From Camellia lanceoleosa (taxonomy: Eukaryota; Streptophyta; Magnoliopsida; Ericales; Theaceae): 64,000 nucleotides of DNA. Position numbers and translations under genes: made by a program. The notes beneath the pieces were generated by a model, which did no database searches, was not told the DNA's origin, and saw only the letters and a list, made by a program, of their open reading frames with translations. Of the stretch, positions 45,501 to 56,759 are shown piece after piece. Position 1 is the first letter of the stretch, and the number at the start of each line of letters is the position of its first letter. The stretch spans positions 158,168,246 to 158,232,245 of the forward strand of contig CM045763.1 in the NCBI GenBank assembly GCA_025200525.1, in the 5' to 3' direction.

Positions 45501-47014
45501 ACAAGCCAAGGAGCAAAAGGGAGGACAACCCCCTAGCCAACCAAGGCACAAACCAAGACTTTTAGGACTGAAAAACAAAAGAAAAACAAAGGTTTTTGTA
45601 GTTCAACACCACCCCAAAAAACAGCCCCAAAGTAGTTGAAAATTATGGCAAAGCTAGTATGCAAAAACAAGCTAAAAGGGGTGAGTGATTACCTTTGGAG
45701 CACAGCAGCAAAACAAACACTCTTCTGAGCCAAACAACCGTCAATCAGCCCAAAAATAGGTTCCAAGGGACCTCAAGCCAATGGTGATCAACTTTGATGA
45801 AGGATGCTTAGGCAAACTAGAAGTATTTCTTTACTTCCAAGCACCTTTATGCACAAAATGGGCAAGGGAGTGGAATATAGAGAGAGGGGCAGAGATTCAG
45901 CTCTGGAAGTTGTAGAGAGAGAGAGAGACTTTTTAGAGTGAGAAGCTCCCAAGCTTGTCCAAGAAGGTTGTCCCTTTTTGAATATGAGATATAGCTTCAT
46001 ATATAGCAAAATATCAACTTTTGGGTTGAAATATCTAATTTGGAACAGGTGGCACAAGCTGGAAATAGCTGGTGGATAAATATCTGCCAATTTTGGGCTT
46101 TTTGGACACTTCTGGCCGACCGGCCATCTTTGGTGCCAACCGGCCATCATTTTTGGCTGATAAGGTTCACTTTTGGGCGACATATAGCTACTGAGGTCAA
46201 ATTGTGGCCGATGCAGTTCCATAGAGGCCGATGGGAAAAATCAGTCCTGGTCCACGACTTGAAGTAAGCCTAATTCCTTCATCTGGACTCCTTTTCAGGT
46301 CATTCTTGAGCCTAAATTGTAGCCCCGGAAATCTTCTTTCCAAATTTGGAAGCCTCATGTCAAAATTCCATGTGTGATAAGAGATATCCCTCTTTTAGTG
46401 AAGGTTGCTCAGTTTCGGTCCAACCGAAATGATGCCCAACTTCAACCAATCATATCTCCCCCATCCGGACACGGCTTTAGGAGATTCTTGAGTGAAAAAT
46501 GAAGCCCCAGAAGTAAGCTTTCCAGCAGTGGTGGCCTCATAGCTGAAATCCAAGTATTCAAAAGGATAGGCCTGATTTAGCGAGGGCTGCTCGACTCTCT
46601 CTTAGCGATTCATGCCCATCTTCTTCTCCAACTAGGTTTCTTCCCTCTTCTCCTCTTTTCTTCAACTCCAAAACCCTAAACAAGGTGTTTTGAAAGATTT
46701 TTCAAAGATTTCACATCTCTTTCATTTATTTCCAGTTTATCCTTGCTCAGTTTACCGAAAAGCGCAACGTTTGACAAAATGCGAGTCTCGGAACATTGTA
46801 GGAACTTCTTTTCAAAAATATTTTGAAAGAGAGGGTTTTAAGGTCTAAAATCTTTCAAAATAATTTTAGTCCAAAAATGGGGTGTGAGGTTAGGATTTGA
46901 CTCTTCTCTTGCTGAAGAAATCGAACTTTTGCTCTGCACATCTTTCACCACCAAGTAAATCATCAGTAGCGTCCAAGTCTTAAGGACGGTCAAAAATGGG
47001 GTGTCTACAATAAT
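42528..47014 (-). mobile_element. solo LTR C (Tat/Ogre-like), TSD ATAAT
   Basis: A 4477-bp LTR runs from 42533 (TGTAGGCGCACCC) to 47009 (GGGGTGTCTACA), with a perfect ATAAT duplication at 42528-42532 and 47010-47014. It aligns with LTR B at the left (block from about 42570) and with A at the right (block from about 46260, including TTCTTCAACTCCAAA). A TATATAT-type box lies on the minus strand near 46000. No coding region is attached. Confidence 0.94.
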
Positions 47015-47348
47015 ATACGCGACGAACTCTATAATATGAACCGTTTGCATTATCAAAAATAGGTTCAAGATAAACATGGTGGGCCGTGATAGCAGTGGTG
47101 CTGTCACAGTACCCATCCTCTGTCCAAATACGTTTGGCATGTACCAAAAAAAAAAAGATAAGAAATCTTTGTACCAGTTTGAAAAGACAAAACAATTCTT
47201 GTGAGTGAGTGCATAGGTGTTTATACATTTGGAAGAGGTAAAACAAAAAATTTAATTACCCAAAAAAAGGAAAATTTAAGTAACAAACAAAAATGACATC
47301 ACTTACTTGCATTTTCTCATACATTTAAAAAACTCATTCCTAAATATA
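47015..47348. other. non-coding DNA between LTR C and the Cassandra LTR
   Basis: I recognise no gene or element. The short minus-strand openings have no known motif. Confidence 0.5.
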
Positions 47349-47604
47349 TTAATTGTAAGGTCCTGGTGTCCCACATCGAGAATGGAGGGGGAGTTCCTGG
47401 ACTATAAAAGTAAAAAACTGGATCCTTATATAGTATCGAGGCCTTTTCCCAGATGGTAAGATCTCTAGCAGAACTCCCCAGTTAAGTATGTTTAGGCTGG
47501 AGTAGTTCTGGAATGGGTGACCCATTAGGAAAAAAAATCCATGCGGACGTGGCCCAAAGCGGACAATATTGATGACATGTGAAGGGTTGGGGCGTTACAT
47601 TAAT
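47349..47604 (+). mobile_element. Cassandra-type TRIM solo LTR carrying a 5S rRNA-like promoter, TSD TTAAT
   Basis: The LTR is 47354-47599 (246 bp), starting TGTAAGGTCC with CCCACATCGAG shortly after and ending GGGGCGTTACA. It is flanked by TTAAT at 47349-47353 and 47600-47604. Known Cassandra elements have LTRs of this length and layout, including a TATA-like box (CTATAAAAG at 47402-47410), a 5S-like core, and the phrase GCCCAAAGCGGACAATAT. Only one LTR is present. It encodes nothing and would move with enzymes of other elements. Confidence 0.88.
47470..47530 (+). ncRNA. 5S rRNA-like internal promoter region of the Cassandra LTR
   Basis: The box A-like CAGTTAAG lies at 47479-47486 and the box C-like GGAATGGGTGACCC at 47510-47523, at the 5S spacing. 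In Cassandra elements this region can recruit RNA polymerase III. It is not a functional 5S gene, since the sequence outside the boxes has diverged. Confidence 0.75.
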
Positions 47605-47639
47605 TTTTTTTTATATATATCATAAAAAAAAAATTAAAA

Positions 47640-47793
47640 AATCACAACAAACAAAACATCACATCCAACCCATAATCATTACACTATTCTCTCACAAAAA
47701 AAGTCAAAAAGCCAAAAAGTCCTTCCCAAACCAAGTTTTTTAGCCGAGGCTAAAATAGCCAAAAAGCCAACCCACTTCCCAAACGACACCTTA
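47640..47793. mobile_element. truncated Tourist-like MITE
   Basis: The right end CCCACTTCCCAAACGACACC followed by TTA is the inverse of the MITE end at 19316. Internal phrases match 40374-40616 on the opposite strand. The left terminus is missing, lying close to the Cassandra insertion. Confidence 0.65.
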
Positions 47794-47809
47794 ATGTATG
47801 CTAGTTTTA

Positions 47810-47984
47810 AAAAAATGTAATAATGTGAAATATTAAATATTTTTAATGATGTGAAGTAAGATTTATATACACAAACTAAATAAAAATATTAAGAAATACA
47901 AACAAATAGCAATTTTTATTATTTATTTATTTATTTATTGTGATTATTGACTTTCTAAAATCTTGCGTCGCATGGGTAACTACT
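47810..47984 (+). mobile_element. degenerate Helitron 3' segment, second copy
   Basis: It matches 30140-30301, for example ATGTGAAG..AAGATTTATATAC and CACAAACTAAATAAAAATATTA. The terminal hairpin (TTGCGTCGCATGGG) and end (CTACTAAT) are decayed relative to the first copy. Confidence 0.55.
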
Positions 47985-47996
47985 AATATATATATA

Positions 47997-48094
47997 TATT
48001 AGTTTTCTCTTCTATTTATTCAAACAAAATGTAGAGAAATCACAAACTTCTTTTCTTTATTTTTTCTCTCTCATAACTCACATAATTGTGTGTG

Positions 48095-48127
<33 letters not shown>

Positions 48128-48715
48128 CTAAATTACCAAACATTAGTGCTCAAATCAAAGTGTCTTGAGCGTGGAGATAATTATTTTTAGTATTGCTTCG
48201 TTAACTTCTATTTTATTTATTTTGCTATACTAATATTCTTTTGATGAATCAATTCGGAGGGAATATATTTGTGGATTCGGCTCCCTTTCAATGTACAATC
48301 TCAATTGTTCATTTCGTTGGGTTGCTTGTATATATTATTTATATAAAAAATTAAATTGATCTGATAATCATGATATTATATTTATCATTATGATATACAT
48401 GAAAGTTTCAAATAAATGAACTATTAGATTATAAAAATAAGACGCATAATAAATCATATTGGCCTAGACACCATCCACCAGCCCAAATCATGGAGGGGAG
48501 CCCAATCCTACATGTAATTGACTTCCTTTCCATCCATGACTTAGATTGGAGAGCGTTGTCTAGGTCTATTGGGTGTATACTACAAGCCCCATTTCAATTC
48601 AAATAATTTATTTTGTCAGACCTTTCGTGTATATAATCCATACAAAGAAATTAAGCCTATCTGATAATAGTAACTTTTTAAATTTTATTACATATATATA
48701 TTAGTCACTACAAGA
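47997..48715. repeat. direct repeat unit 1, left of the CACTA element
   Basis: This ~0.7 kb unit, starting AGTTTTCTCTTCTATTTATT, is repeated at 57259 on the far side of the CACTA element. Shared phrases include TTGAGCGTGGA, GCTTCGTTAACTTCTATTTT and ATCATGGAGGGGAGCCCAAT. Unit 1 carries a (TG)n-T(n) tract at 48090-48125. No coding potential is seen. Confidence 0.85.
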
Positions 48716-49100
48716 AAACTTGGCAAATAACACGGAGGCTTTTGCGACGGGGTCACTGCCGTCGCAAAAAATCATTTTTTGCGACGCATTACAGTTGTCG
48801 TCGCCAAAAAAGTATTTTGTGACGGCATTTATCTACCGTCGAGAAAAAAAGGTCTTTTGCGATGGGGATTACCTCCGTCGCTAATGATTGTAAAAAAAAT
48901 GCAGAAACATTTGTGACGCACGGTATACCGTCGCAAAAAGTATTATTAGCGACGGTAAATAGTTACTGTCGCAAATGTTGGACCATCTGCGATGGCAAAA
49001 TACCGTCGCAAAAAAATATTTTGAAACCGACGTTGTTTTAATTTGTTAATGATGTATCATTTGCGATGGTGGTATATATGCTGTCGCAAAAACAAATATT
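48716..49100. repeat. left subterminal repeats of the CACTA element
   Basis: At least ten copies of a 10-13 bp motif close to TTGCGACGGTA occur in both orientations, often as pairs around short spacers. In En/Spm such repeats bind the TnpA-type protein. Confidence 0.85.
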
Positions 49101-49289
49101 TCACATCCCGCTCATTTCTCCCATTTGCGGTCATGCTAAAATCCCCAAAATCCTTAAATCAAAATCCCTAAAATCACCAAACCAAAATCCCCAAAATCCC
49201 AGTCCATTGATTCAACTATTAAAACCTAAATCCCAAAACCCTCAAATGAAAATCATTCAGTACCGGAGTGAAGGAGGTTGAACGACGGC

Positions 49290-49440
49290 CTTCGCCGGAG
49301 TAACGAGGCAGCGACTGTGAACGACGAGCGACGATCGACTGTGAACGACGAGTGACGAGGCAAGACTGTGAACAACTGAATATTTTAAGGGTGAGAATTC
49401 GGAGTCAAAGTGTGAGCGACGAGTGACTGTCAACTGGAAA
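49290..49440. repeat. short GC-rich tandem repeat in the CACTA element
   Basis: Units like GACTGTGAACGACGAGCGAC occur about five times with small changes, close to the left subterminal region. It produces a spurious minus-strand ORF. Confidence 0.65.
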
Positions 49441-51345
49441 TTCATTAAAAGGGTGAGATATTCATTAGTTTTTCACATGTAATACTAATGCAAGTACATT
49501 GCTTGGAAACCAGGCTGCATTTTCACCAGCTTCCTGGAAATGCTCTGAAGAGTATTTTTCCCAGCAAATAAAGAGTCATTCTCTCTCTTCCCTTATATAT
49601 ATGATGTTTATAAGGGAAATTATTTACGAAATTGCTTCTGTCCGGTCTGTGTTGTCCAGCTCTTTTCTTTTGGCTCATTACAGGCCATTGTTGGATAATT
49701 AAATTCTTTCATATAGACTAGTAAATTCTTCTGTATAGGTCATTTATACCGATTGACTCAAAAAAATAAATAAAATCAATGTATGAATCAATTTCCTCAT
49801 TTCATTTTCAATTTTTTTCCCATTACCTTAACAAATTTGAGATACAAGCAGTCTTAGGAGTTTAAGCCCCATCATATTTTATTAAGCATATTAGAAATTT
49901 TTTTTTCTTCTCCCGAGTATGTGATTTGTTTCAAATTGGTCCCCATGTTTTAATTGTATCAATTAGTCTCCAACTTATTCAATTTCAATACAGATAATTT
50001 GATGAAAATGCCTTTATTTTTGTTATCAATTGTAGATGGAAATGGAGGTAGAAATTATTTAGTGACCAAATTTGTAGACTGGACCAAATTGACATATTTG
50101 AAACATCAAGAACCAAAAATAACAAAGTTCTACTAGGTCCACCGAAAAGTGTGTAGCCCAACATGCCCAAATGAATTCTTGTAATTACTAGTCTGCTTGA
50201 GATTGCTGAGAGATACCTCATTATTTTGATCCTATAATTAACAGAAACAAATGGTTATGACCTCTATTTCAATCTATAATCTCAATTTTTATTTTATTTT
50301 AGTTCTGTTTATCAACTCTTTGTGATTGGGGTTGGCTAATTAGTCAATAATATATGTTGGTGTTATTGGGATGCATTCATAAGTATGCATGTTCTGATGT
50401 AGCATAGACATTCAGAAATTATAAATTCTCTTCCATGTTTAATATGCAAATTTAAACTTTGCCGTTTGGGTGAAAATAATCGAAAATATAGACGGATTTC
50501 ATATGGGTTTTTGAGGAATCTTGGGTTTCTATGACATGTAATCTTTGATTCTTTGATTTGTATTTGTGATTGTGTGATACTTGATTACGTGTTACGCATT
50601 TTCACCAAATTTCACGGAAATGCTCTCAAAATAGGGTCAGTTTCTAATAATAAATTTTTATATAATAACTATATTTTATATTCACTGGTAATTTTGGTTT
50701 GTCATAAGCTTGTTTCTCAATTTGTGCAGGTTTCCTAATGTTTGGGCTTTACAATTAGTACGCCAATTATTAGTTTGGGATCCAGTAAGTCGTGACATCT
50801 GTGGTTTTTATTAACTTAATAAATGAATGGTGAATGTCATCAGTTTTCATGTTGGCTTGAGGATTGACTGCAAATTCATGACACAATGGTAGATTTTCTT
50901 AAGGACTATTATTGTTGGTAACACTTAGTTAATGCCCAATAAGAAACCATTGAATAATTTGCTTCTCTGTGTTTTTTTGCGACATCTATTTGCTGTTAAT
51001 CCGAAGTTGAAGATTAGACTAATTATTGATATTCCACAATAAATATTGTTCATTGAAGAAATTAGTTTATGCCACTTCAATTCATTATTATATTTACATT
51101 AAATAATGCTTTTAAATTACAAATATAACAACTCAGTATTGCTCCTAGTGTGTGTACCTAACCCCTTTGTCCATACAAGGCATTATTACAAATATAACAA
51201 CTTTGTTAGTATTTTTATTGATTACACTTTTACTTTTTATTAGTATTAATATTAGATTTTATTTTAACAATGATATTCTGGTCTTTCTCATGAACAAATT
51301 GAGGAACTTCCATTAACATTTAGCTTTTGTATTTCTAATAAGTGC

Positions 51346-51481
51346 AGCTCAACAATATTCAAAGAAGGCCAGAAGTTTACATGGAAAGATAGTGATCAAT
51401 ATGGTGACATCTGTTGTGGTCATATCACTTCTGATTATCTTCTCCTTGGTGTATTGGTTGGTGATTATAAAGAGAAGAAGA
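51346..51481 (+). pseudogene. captured exon with a transmembrane segment, receptor-kinase-like
   Basis: Between an AG acceptor at 51344-51345 and a GT donor at 51482 the plus strand encodes KKARSLHGKIVI, then a hydrophobic stretch MVTSVVVISLLIIFSLVYWL, then a basic stop-transfer VIIKRRR. A single membrane helix followed by Lys/Arg residues at an exon end is typical of the membrane exon of plant receptor-like kinases. No kinase or ectodomain exon was found nearby. The family call is tentative. Confidence 0.45.
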
Positions 51482-53271
51482 GGTAAATTATACTTCTTTT
51501 ATTTTCATTCAACTTGTATTTGTTCCTGTTAAGGTGTTTGCTGGTTTGTAGCTATGGTGTTTGTTGTTATGCTTCTTAGGGAGGATGAGCTTAATTAGGA
51601 ACTGCTGGCTTTTATGTTTTTGATGTCAAGTGTGGTGTTTATAAATGCTTTCTAGTTGTACTATTTTAATAATTTGGACCCTTTAATTTCTATCATTTAT
51701 GATGTAGTGTTAGTTCTGTGTGTGCCAGAGATTTTGTTGTGACAAAAGGATGAGTGGGTAGGGGTATCCTTCCATCACAGAGAGCATGTTTTGCCGGGAT
51801 AAAATTATATGGTTCTTTTTGGATTTTGCACAACACTTGATTTGATTTTTATTTATTTATTTTCGTGTGTGTGTGTGGATATGTTGATTGTGAATTTGAA
51901 ATCCTTCTCCACTCCACTAGAAATGTAACTGAGAGTTAAAGTGCAATGAAAGAAGCGAAAAAAAGAAAAAGTGAGAATAGAATTCAAAAATAATTGGGTA
52001 CAAAGGTTGTCCCATGCATGAGCTGACTTAGTGAAATTGTCTAAAATAATGATTTGTAAACCGTTGGAGGATAGAATTCGAAAGTAATGCATTGATAGAA
52101 GTCCATATGTTAGCACTCATCTAAATTGGGAAAGTGAAACCAATAACAACAGTTCCATGAACTAAATAACAGCTCAAATTCATTTCCACCCCTCCCCCTC
52201 TGTTTATGTATGTGTGTGTGTGTGTGTTCACGCTCTTATATTATTTTTGGCTCACGCATGTTTCTCAGCTTGTCAGCATTCTTCAGACAACATAATGTGG
52301 AAATTATGAAGTTTATGACTAAATTTATTGAACAGAAAGGTGTTGCATCCATAAACAATGGACTTGTTGTTTCACACTAAAAGAATTTAGGATGGGGCTA
52401 CTTGGGTATTTCATGATTTTGAATTTGCATGTTGACGCATGACCATTATAATTTATAGTAGCATATATAAGCATGAAAGTACATAAGTTTTGATGGTTTG
52501 TTGCTTTCTTCCATTCGGCAGTAGCATTTTCTGATTCTTTTTATTGGTTTGTATTGTGCCAGAATTTGGCTTATGAAGATGCATTCCATCCATGGTTAGA
52601 CTCCTCATGCTTGGAAGTGTTGCCAAGAAATCGCTAGAAGATTCTGCCTATACTTTGAAGTCTGATATATTAGAGAAGGCTATCTGACAATTTCTTCTAG
52701 TGTCATAGTGAAGTACTGCTTCGACTAAAGTTCTTTTTATATATCTATATATATATAATAGATGGGACAACTTGACTTATTTTTTTTTAAGACTTCTTTT
52801 TTTCTTTTTCCTTTTTAAAGGATATCAAAATGTTTTATTTTTGGTTCAGAACTTACTGCTTTACATCTTGGATTTGGTCATCCTTGTAAGTAAACCCAAT
52901 TCCTGGTTTTCCCATGTTGAAGTTCAAGACTCTTGCATTCATGTTGGTGAAACTATAATGTTCATGTCACCTCATTTATGCAAAAACCTTGAATTATGTA
53001 GATTTTGAAGATTGATAATTAGCTTCAGAAAACCTGAAACTGATTTTTTCCTATTATTATTTTGTGTTACATCCTTCTCTAAATAAACATTACATTCACA
53101 ATTGGGTTACATAAATCTAGTAAGAAATTTTTGTTTTGTCATCTTGCCGAATTTATATACAAGTGGGATGCTTTGGTCTCTAAAACCTTTCAATAATCAA
53201 TATAGGTCCTTTTATTTTTCTTCTCATTTTTTCAAATATACCTTAAAATTCTTAATAATTGGTTGTGATAG

Positions 53272-53415
53272 GTGAAGGATAGTCTAAGGAACGACCCCAG
53301 ATACAAATCTATTAAGCACGAGGATAGGGAGATTTTGTTTAATGAATATATATCTGAACTAAAGTCTGCTGAAGTGGAAGTGGAAAGAGCAGCAAAGGCC
53401 AAACAGGAGGAGCAG
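53272..53415 (+). pseudogene. captured exon of a PRP40C-like (FF-domain) splicing factor
   Basis: An exactly 48-codon exon lies between AG (53270-53271) and GT (53416-53417). It encodes VKDSLRNDPRYKSIKHEDRE, then LFNEYISELKSAEVEVERAA and KAKQEEQ. This matches the start of an FF-type repeat and the following charged helix in plant pre-mRNA-processing protein 40C, which links RNA polymerase II to the splicing machinery. The frame is fully open with intact splice sites. Flanking exons of the donor gene are not visible, so this is a captured piece rather than a gene. Confidence 0.75.
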
Positions 53416-53609
53416 GTAACAAGAGTAGTTCCCTTTTTGCTCTTTGAAACTTTGTGTTTTCCTTGCTCTTCGTCTTTTTGTTATTGTTGATTATTGGATG
53501 TGATTATGATGTTTTACGCAAAGTGTGTTTAAATTGAACTATTTATGTAGCTGTCAACATTTCTTAAGGGTAATAATTTTCTTTCAAGTTCTTGCTAAAT
53601 TTATGTTGG

Positions 53610-53645
<36 letters not shown>

Positions 53646-53917
53646 CACACACACGCACACACATATGGTTCTTTGTCTTTGTTTCATGTTTGGGAATGGT
53701 TTGAATTTTATTTTTTTTTGAGATACTTTCACTTTTTATGTTACATGTTCCTTATTTTTGTTACTATTGGTGCTTGGGCTAATTGAAAACTTCTGCTGCC
53801 ATAGGAATACTGGGGTAAATAACTGCAGTTTTGTAAGAATCTTGTAAGATTTTAAAGGTGCTCACTGTGTTGCAAGTTGTTCTTACGGTCGAATGTTTTG
53901 ATTAGATTTGATTGCAG

Positions 53918-54181
53918 AGTTCTCTACACATTTACAGCAGCTGAGAGCTGAGATGATGGCCTTTGTGTCACAGGGGGCAAGTGTGGATCCTAACAGACAG
54001 GTTCGATATAAATTAAATTGTTTGATAGTTAAATTGTCACACAACATTATGTATAAAATTCGAATATGATTAACACATTATGCATTGACTATCATAGGCT
54101 CCTGATGCATCAAGTGGCCACAGGGCATTTAGGGAATCTGCAGAAGACGAGAATCCATATACACCACCACCAGAAGATCAG
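53918..54181 (+). pseudogene. last coding exons of a CACTA ORF (plant En/Spm transposase-associated type)
   Basis: Two exons with AG/GT borders lie at 53918-54000 and 54098-54181. The first encodes FSTHLQQLRAEMMAFVSQGA then SVDPNRQ; the second encodes APDASSGHRAFRESAEDENP then YTPPPEDQ. Gln/Glu/Met helices followed by a Pro-rich tail are typical of the C-terminus of proteins encoded by plant CACTA elements. A third exon appears to start at 56416 after TTTTCAG, and reads four codons to TAG. The intron between them holds the 178-bp array. The rest of the ORF is not recognisable. Confidence 0.5.
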
Positions 54182-54269
54182 GTATACACCACCACCATAA
54201 GATCAAGTATAAAATGTAACTTTACATTCTAAGCTAAAATGTATATTTGCATTCTTTGCATTCTAAGCT

Positions 54270-56290
54270 AATAGAGTTGTGGGAGAAGACGAGACTCAAA
54301 TTGGGTTCCCAGATTAGGAGTTAGAGATGGATTTCACTCTAGGCAAACTATTTCTTTAAAAAACTTGAATTCGAGTTGTTAACGCCCCAAAATCACCAAA
54401 AGGGGTCAGATTGGCACGAAACTTGGCACACACGCCCACCTAGGAACGAAAGACTTGTGGGAGAAGACGGGACTCCAATCGGGTTCCCGGATTAGGAGTT
54501 AGAGACGGATTTCACTCTAGGCAAACTAGTTCTTTAAGAAACTTGAATTCGAAGTGTTAACATCCCAAAATCACCAAAAGGGATCGGTTTAGCACGGAAC
54601 TTGGCACACACGACCACCTAGGCACGAGAGACTTGTGGGAGAAGACGGAACTCCAATCAGGTTCCCGGTTTGGGAGTTAGAGCCGTATTTCGGTTTAGGC
54701 AAACTAGTTCCATAAGAAACTTAAATTCGAGGTGTTGACGCCCCAAAATCACCAAATGGGGTCGGATTGGCACGAAACTTGGCACACACGACCGCCTAGG
54801 CACGAGAGACTTGTGGGAGAAGACGGGACTCCAATCGGGTTCCCGGATTAAGAGTTAGAGACGAATTTCATTCTAGGCAAACTAGTTCTTTAAGAAACTT
54901 GAATTCAAGGTGTTAACGTCTCAAAATCACCAAAAGGGGTTGGTTTAGCACGGAACTTGGCACACACGACTGCCTAGGCACGAGAGAGTTGTGGGAGAAG
55001 ACAGAACTCCAATCGGGTTCCCGGTTTGGGAGTTAGAGCCGTATTTCGGTTTAGGCAAACTAGTTCCTTAAAAAACTTAAATTCGAGGTGTTGACGCCCT
55101 AAAATCACCCAACGGGGTCGGATTGGCACGAAACTTGGCACACATGACCGCCTAGGCACGAGAGACTTGTGGGAGAAGACGGGACTCCAATCGGGTTCTC
55201 GGATTAGGAGTTAGAGACGGATTTCACTCTAGGCAAACTAGTTCTTTAAAAAACTTGAATTCGAGGTGTTAACGTCCCAAAATCACCAAAAGGGGTCGGT
55301 TTAGCACGGAGCTTGGCACACACGACCGCCTAGGCACGAGAGACTTGTGGGAGAAGACGGAACTCCAATCGGGTTCCCGGTTTGGGAGTTAGAGCCGTAT
55401 TTCGGTTTAGGCAAACTAGTTCCTTAAGAAACTTAAATTGAAGGTGTTGATGCCCCAAAATCACCAAACGGGGTCGGATTGGCACGAAACTTGGCACACA
55501 CAACCGCCTAGGCACGAGAGACTTGTGGGAGAAGACGGGACTCCAATCGGGTTCCTGGTTTGGGAGTTAGAGCCATATTTCGGTTTAGGCAAACTAGTTC
55601 CTTAAGAAATTTGAATTCGAGGTGTTGAAATCACCAAATGGGGTCGGATTGATACGAAACTTGGCACACATGACCGCCTAGGCACAAGAGACTTGTGGGA
55701 GAAGACGGGACTCGAATCGGGTTCCCGGTTTGGGAGTTAGAGCCATATTTCGGTTTAGGCAAATTAGTTCCTTAAGAAACTTAAAATCGAGGTGTTGACG
55801 CCCCAAAATCACCAAACGGGGTCGGATTGGCACGAAACTTGGCACACACGACCGCCTAGGCACGAGAGACTTGTGGGAGAAGACGAGACTCGAATCGGGT
55901 TCTCGGTTTGGGAGTTAGAGCCATATTTCGGTTTAGGCAAACTAGTTCCTTAAGAAACTTAAAATCGAGGTGTTGACGCCCCAAAATCACCAAACGGGGT
56001 CGGATTGGCACGAAACTTGGCACACACGACCGCCTAGGCACGAGAGACTTGTGGGAGAAGATGGGACTCCAATCGGTTTCCCGGTTTGGGAGTTAGAGCC
56101 GTATTTCGGTCTAGGCAAAGAAGTTCCTTAAGAAACTTGAATTTAAGGTGTTGACGCTCCAAAATTACCAAAAGGGATCGGTTTAGCACGAAACTTGGCA
56201 CATATGATCGCCTAGGCACGAGAGACTTGTGGGAGAAGACGAGACTCGAATCGGGTTTCCGGTTTGGGAGTTAGGGTCGGATTTCTATCT
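54270..56290. repeat. 12-copy ~178-bp tandem array with two alternating variants
   Basis: The phrase CTTGTGGGAGAAGACGGGAC recurs about every 178 bp, starting near 54275, 54455, 54633, 54811, 54989, 55168, 55346, 55525, 55690, 55867, 56045 and 56224. One variant has GGATTAGGAGTTAGAGACGG and TTCACTCTAGG; the other has GGTTTGGGAGTTAGAGCCGT and TTCGGTTTAGG. They alternate in copies 2-7, then the second type repeats. The 61-residue minus-strand ORFs here are a by-product of repetition. One unit, starting near 55525, is shortened by about 13 bp. Confidence 0.92.
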
Positions 56291-56759
56291 AGCCAAAATT
56301 ATTTATTTAACTATCTTTGTAATTATATAGTAATTAATTTTTTTATGTTTTTTTGTAATTAAAATATTAACACATAATTATATTATCATTAATTATTTTT
56401 ATTTTTTATTTTCAGATATTTCCTGAGTAGCAATTTGCTTCTTGTGGAATGCAGCCGTGTGAAGATTGCGACGAACTTTTATTTTTTTAACCCACAGAAG
56501 AATTATGAAGAAAACTTTTATTTTTGATTTACGTTATTTAGATTTGTGAACAACATTATGTATGTATTATGCAAAATTATGTGGTTGGATAATTTTGATG
56601 ACGTGTTGTTATGAATGGAAGAGTACTTTAATTATGGATGAAATTTTATTTATATACAGGAATTTTTATATTATTATATAATTATCAATTTTTTTTAGCT
56701 ATTTTTATTTAATACAGGTAATTTGCATATTTTTAATAATTTTATTGCAGCATTTTTGT

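Noticed and set aside
47470..47560. A true 5S rRNA gene
   Set aside because: Only the promoter boxes are conserved, and the segment is inside an LTR with TG/CA ends and a 5-bp duplication.
48716..49100. Regularly spaced short repeats that could be taken for a CRISPR-like array
   Set aside because: Units are in both orientations, spacers are irregular, and the block is a CACTA subterminal region of a plant genome.
54974..56219. Five near-identical 61-residue minus-strand ORFs (MPRRSCVPSF...)
   Set aside because: They recur because the 178-bp unit repeats. They exist only where the repeat lacks a stop in that frame, and have no known domain.
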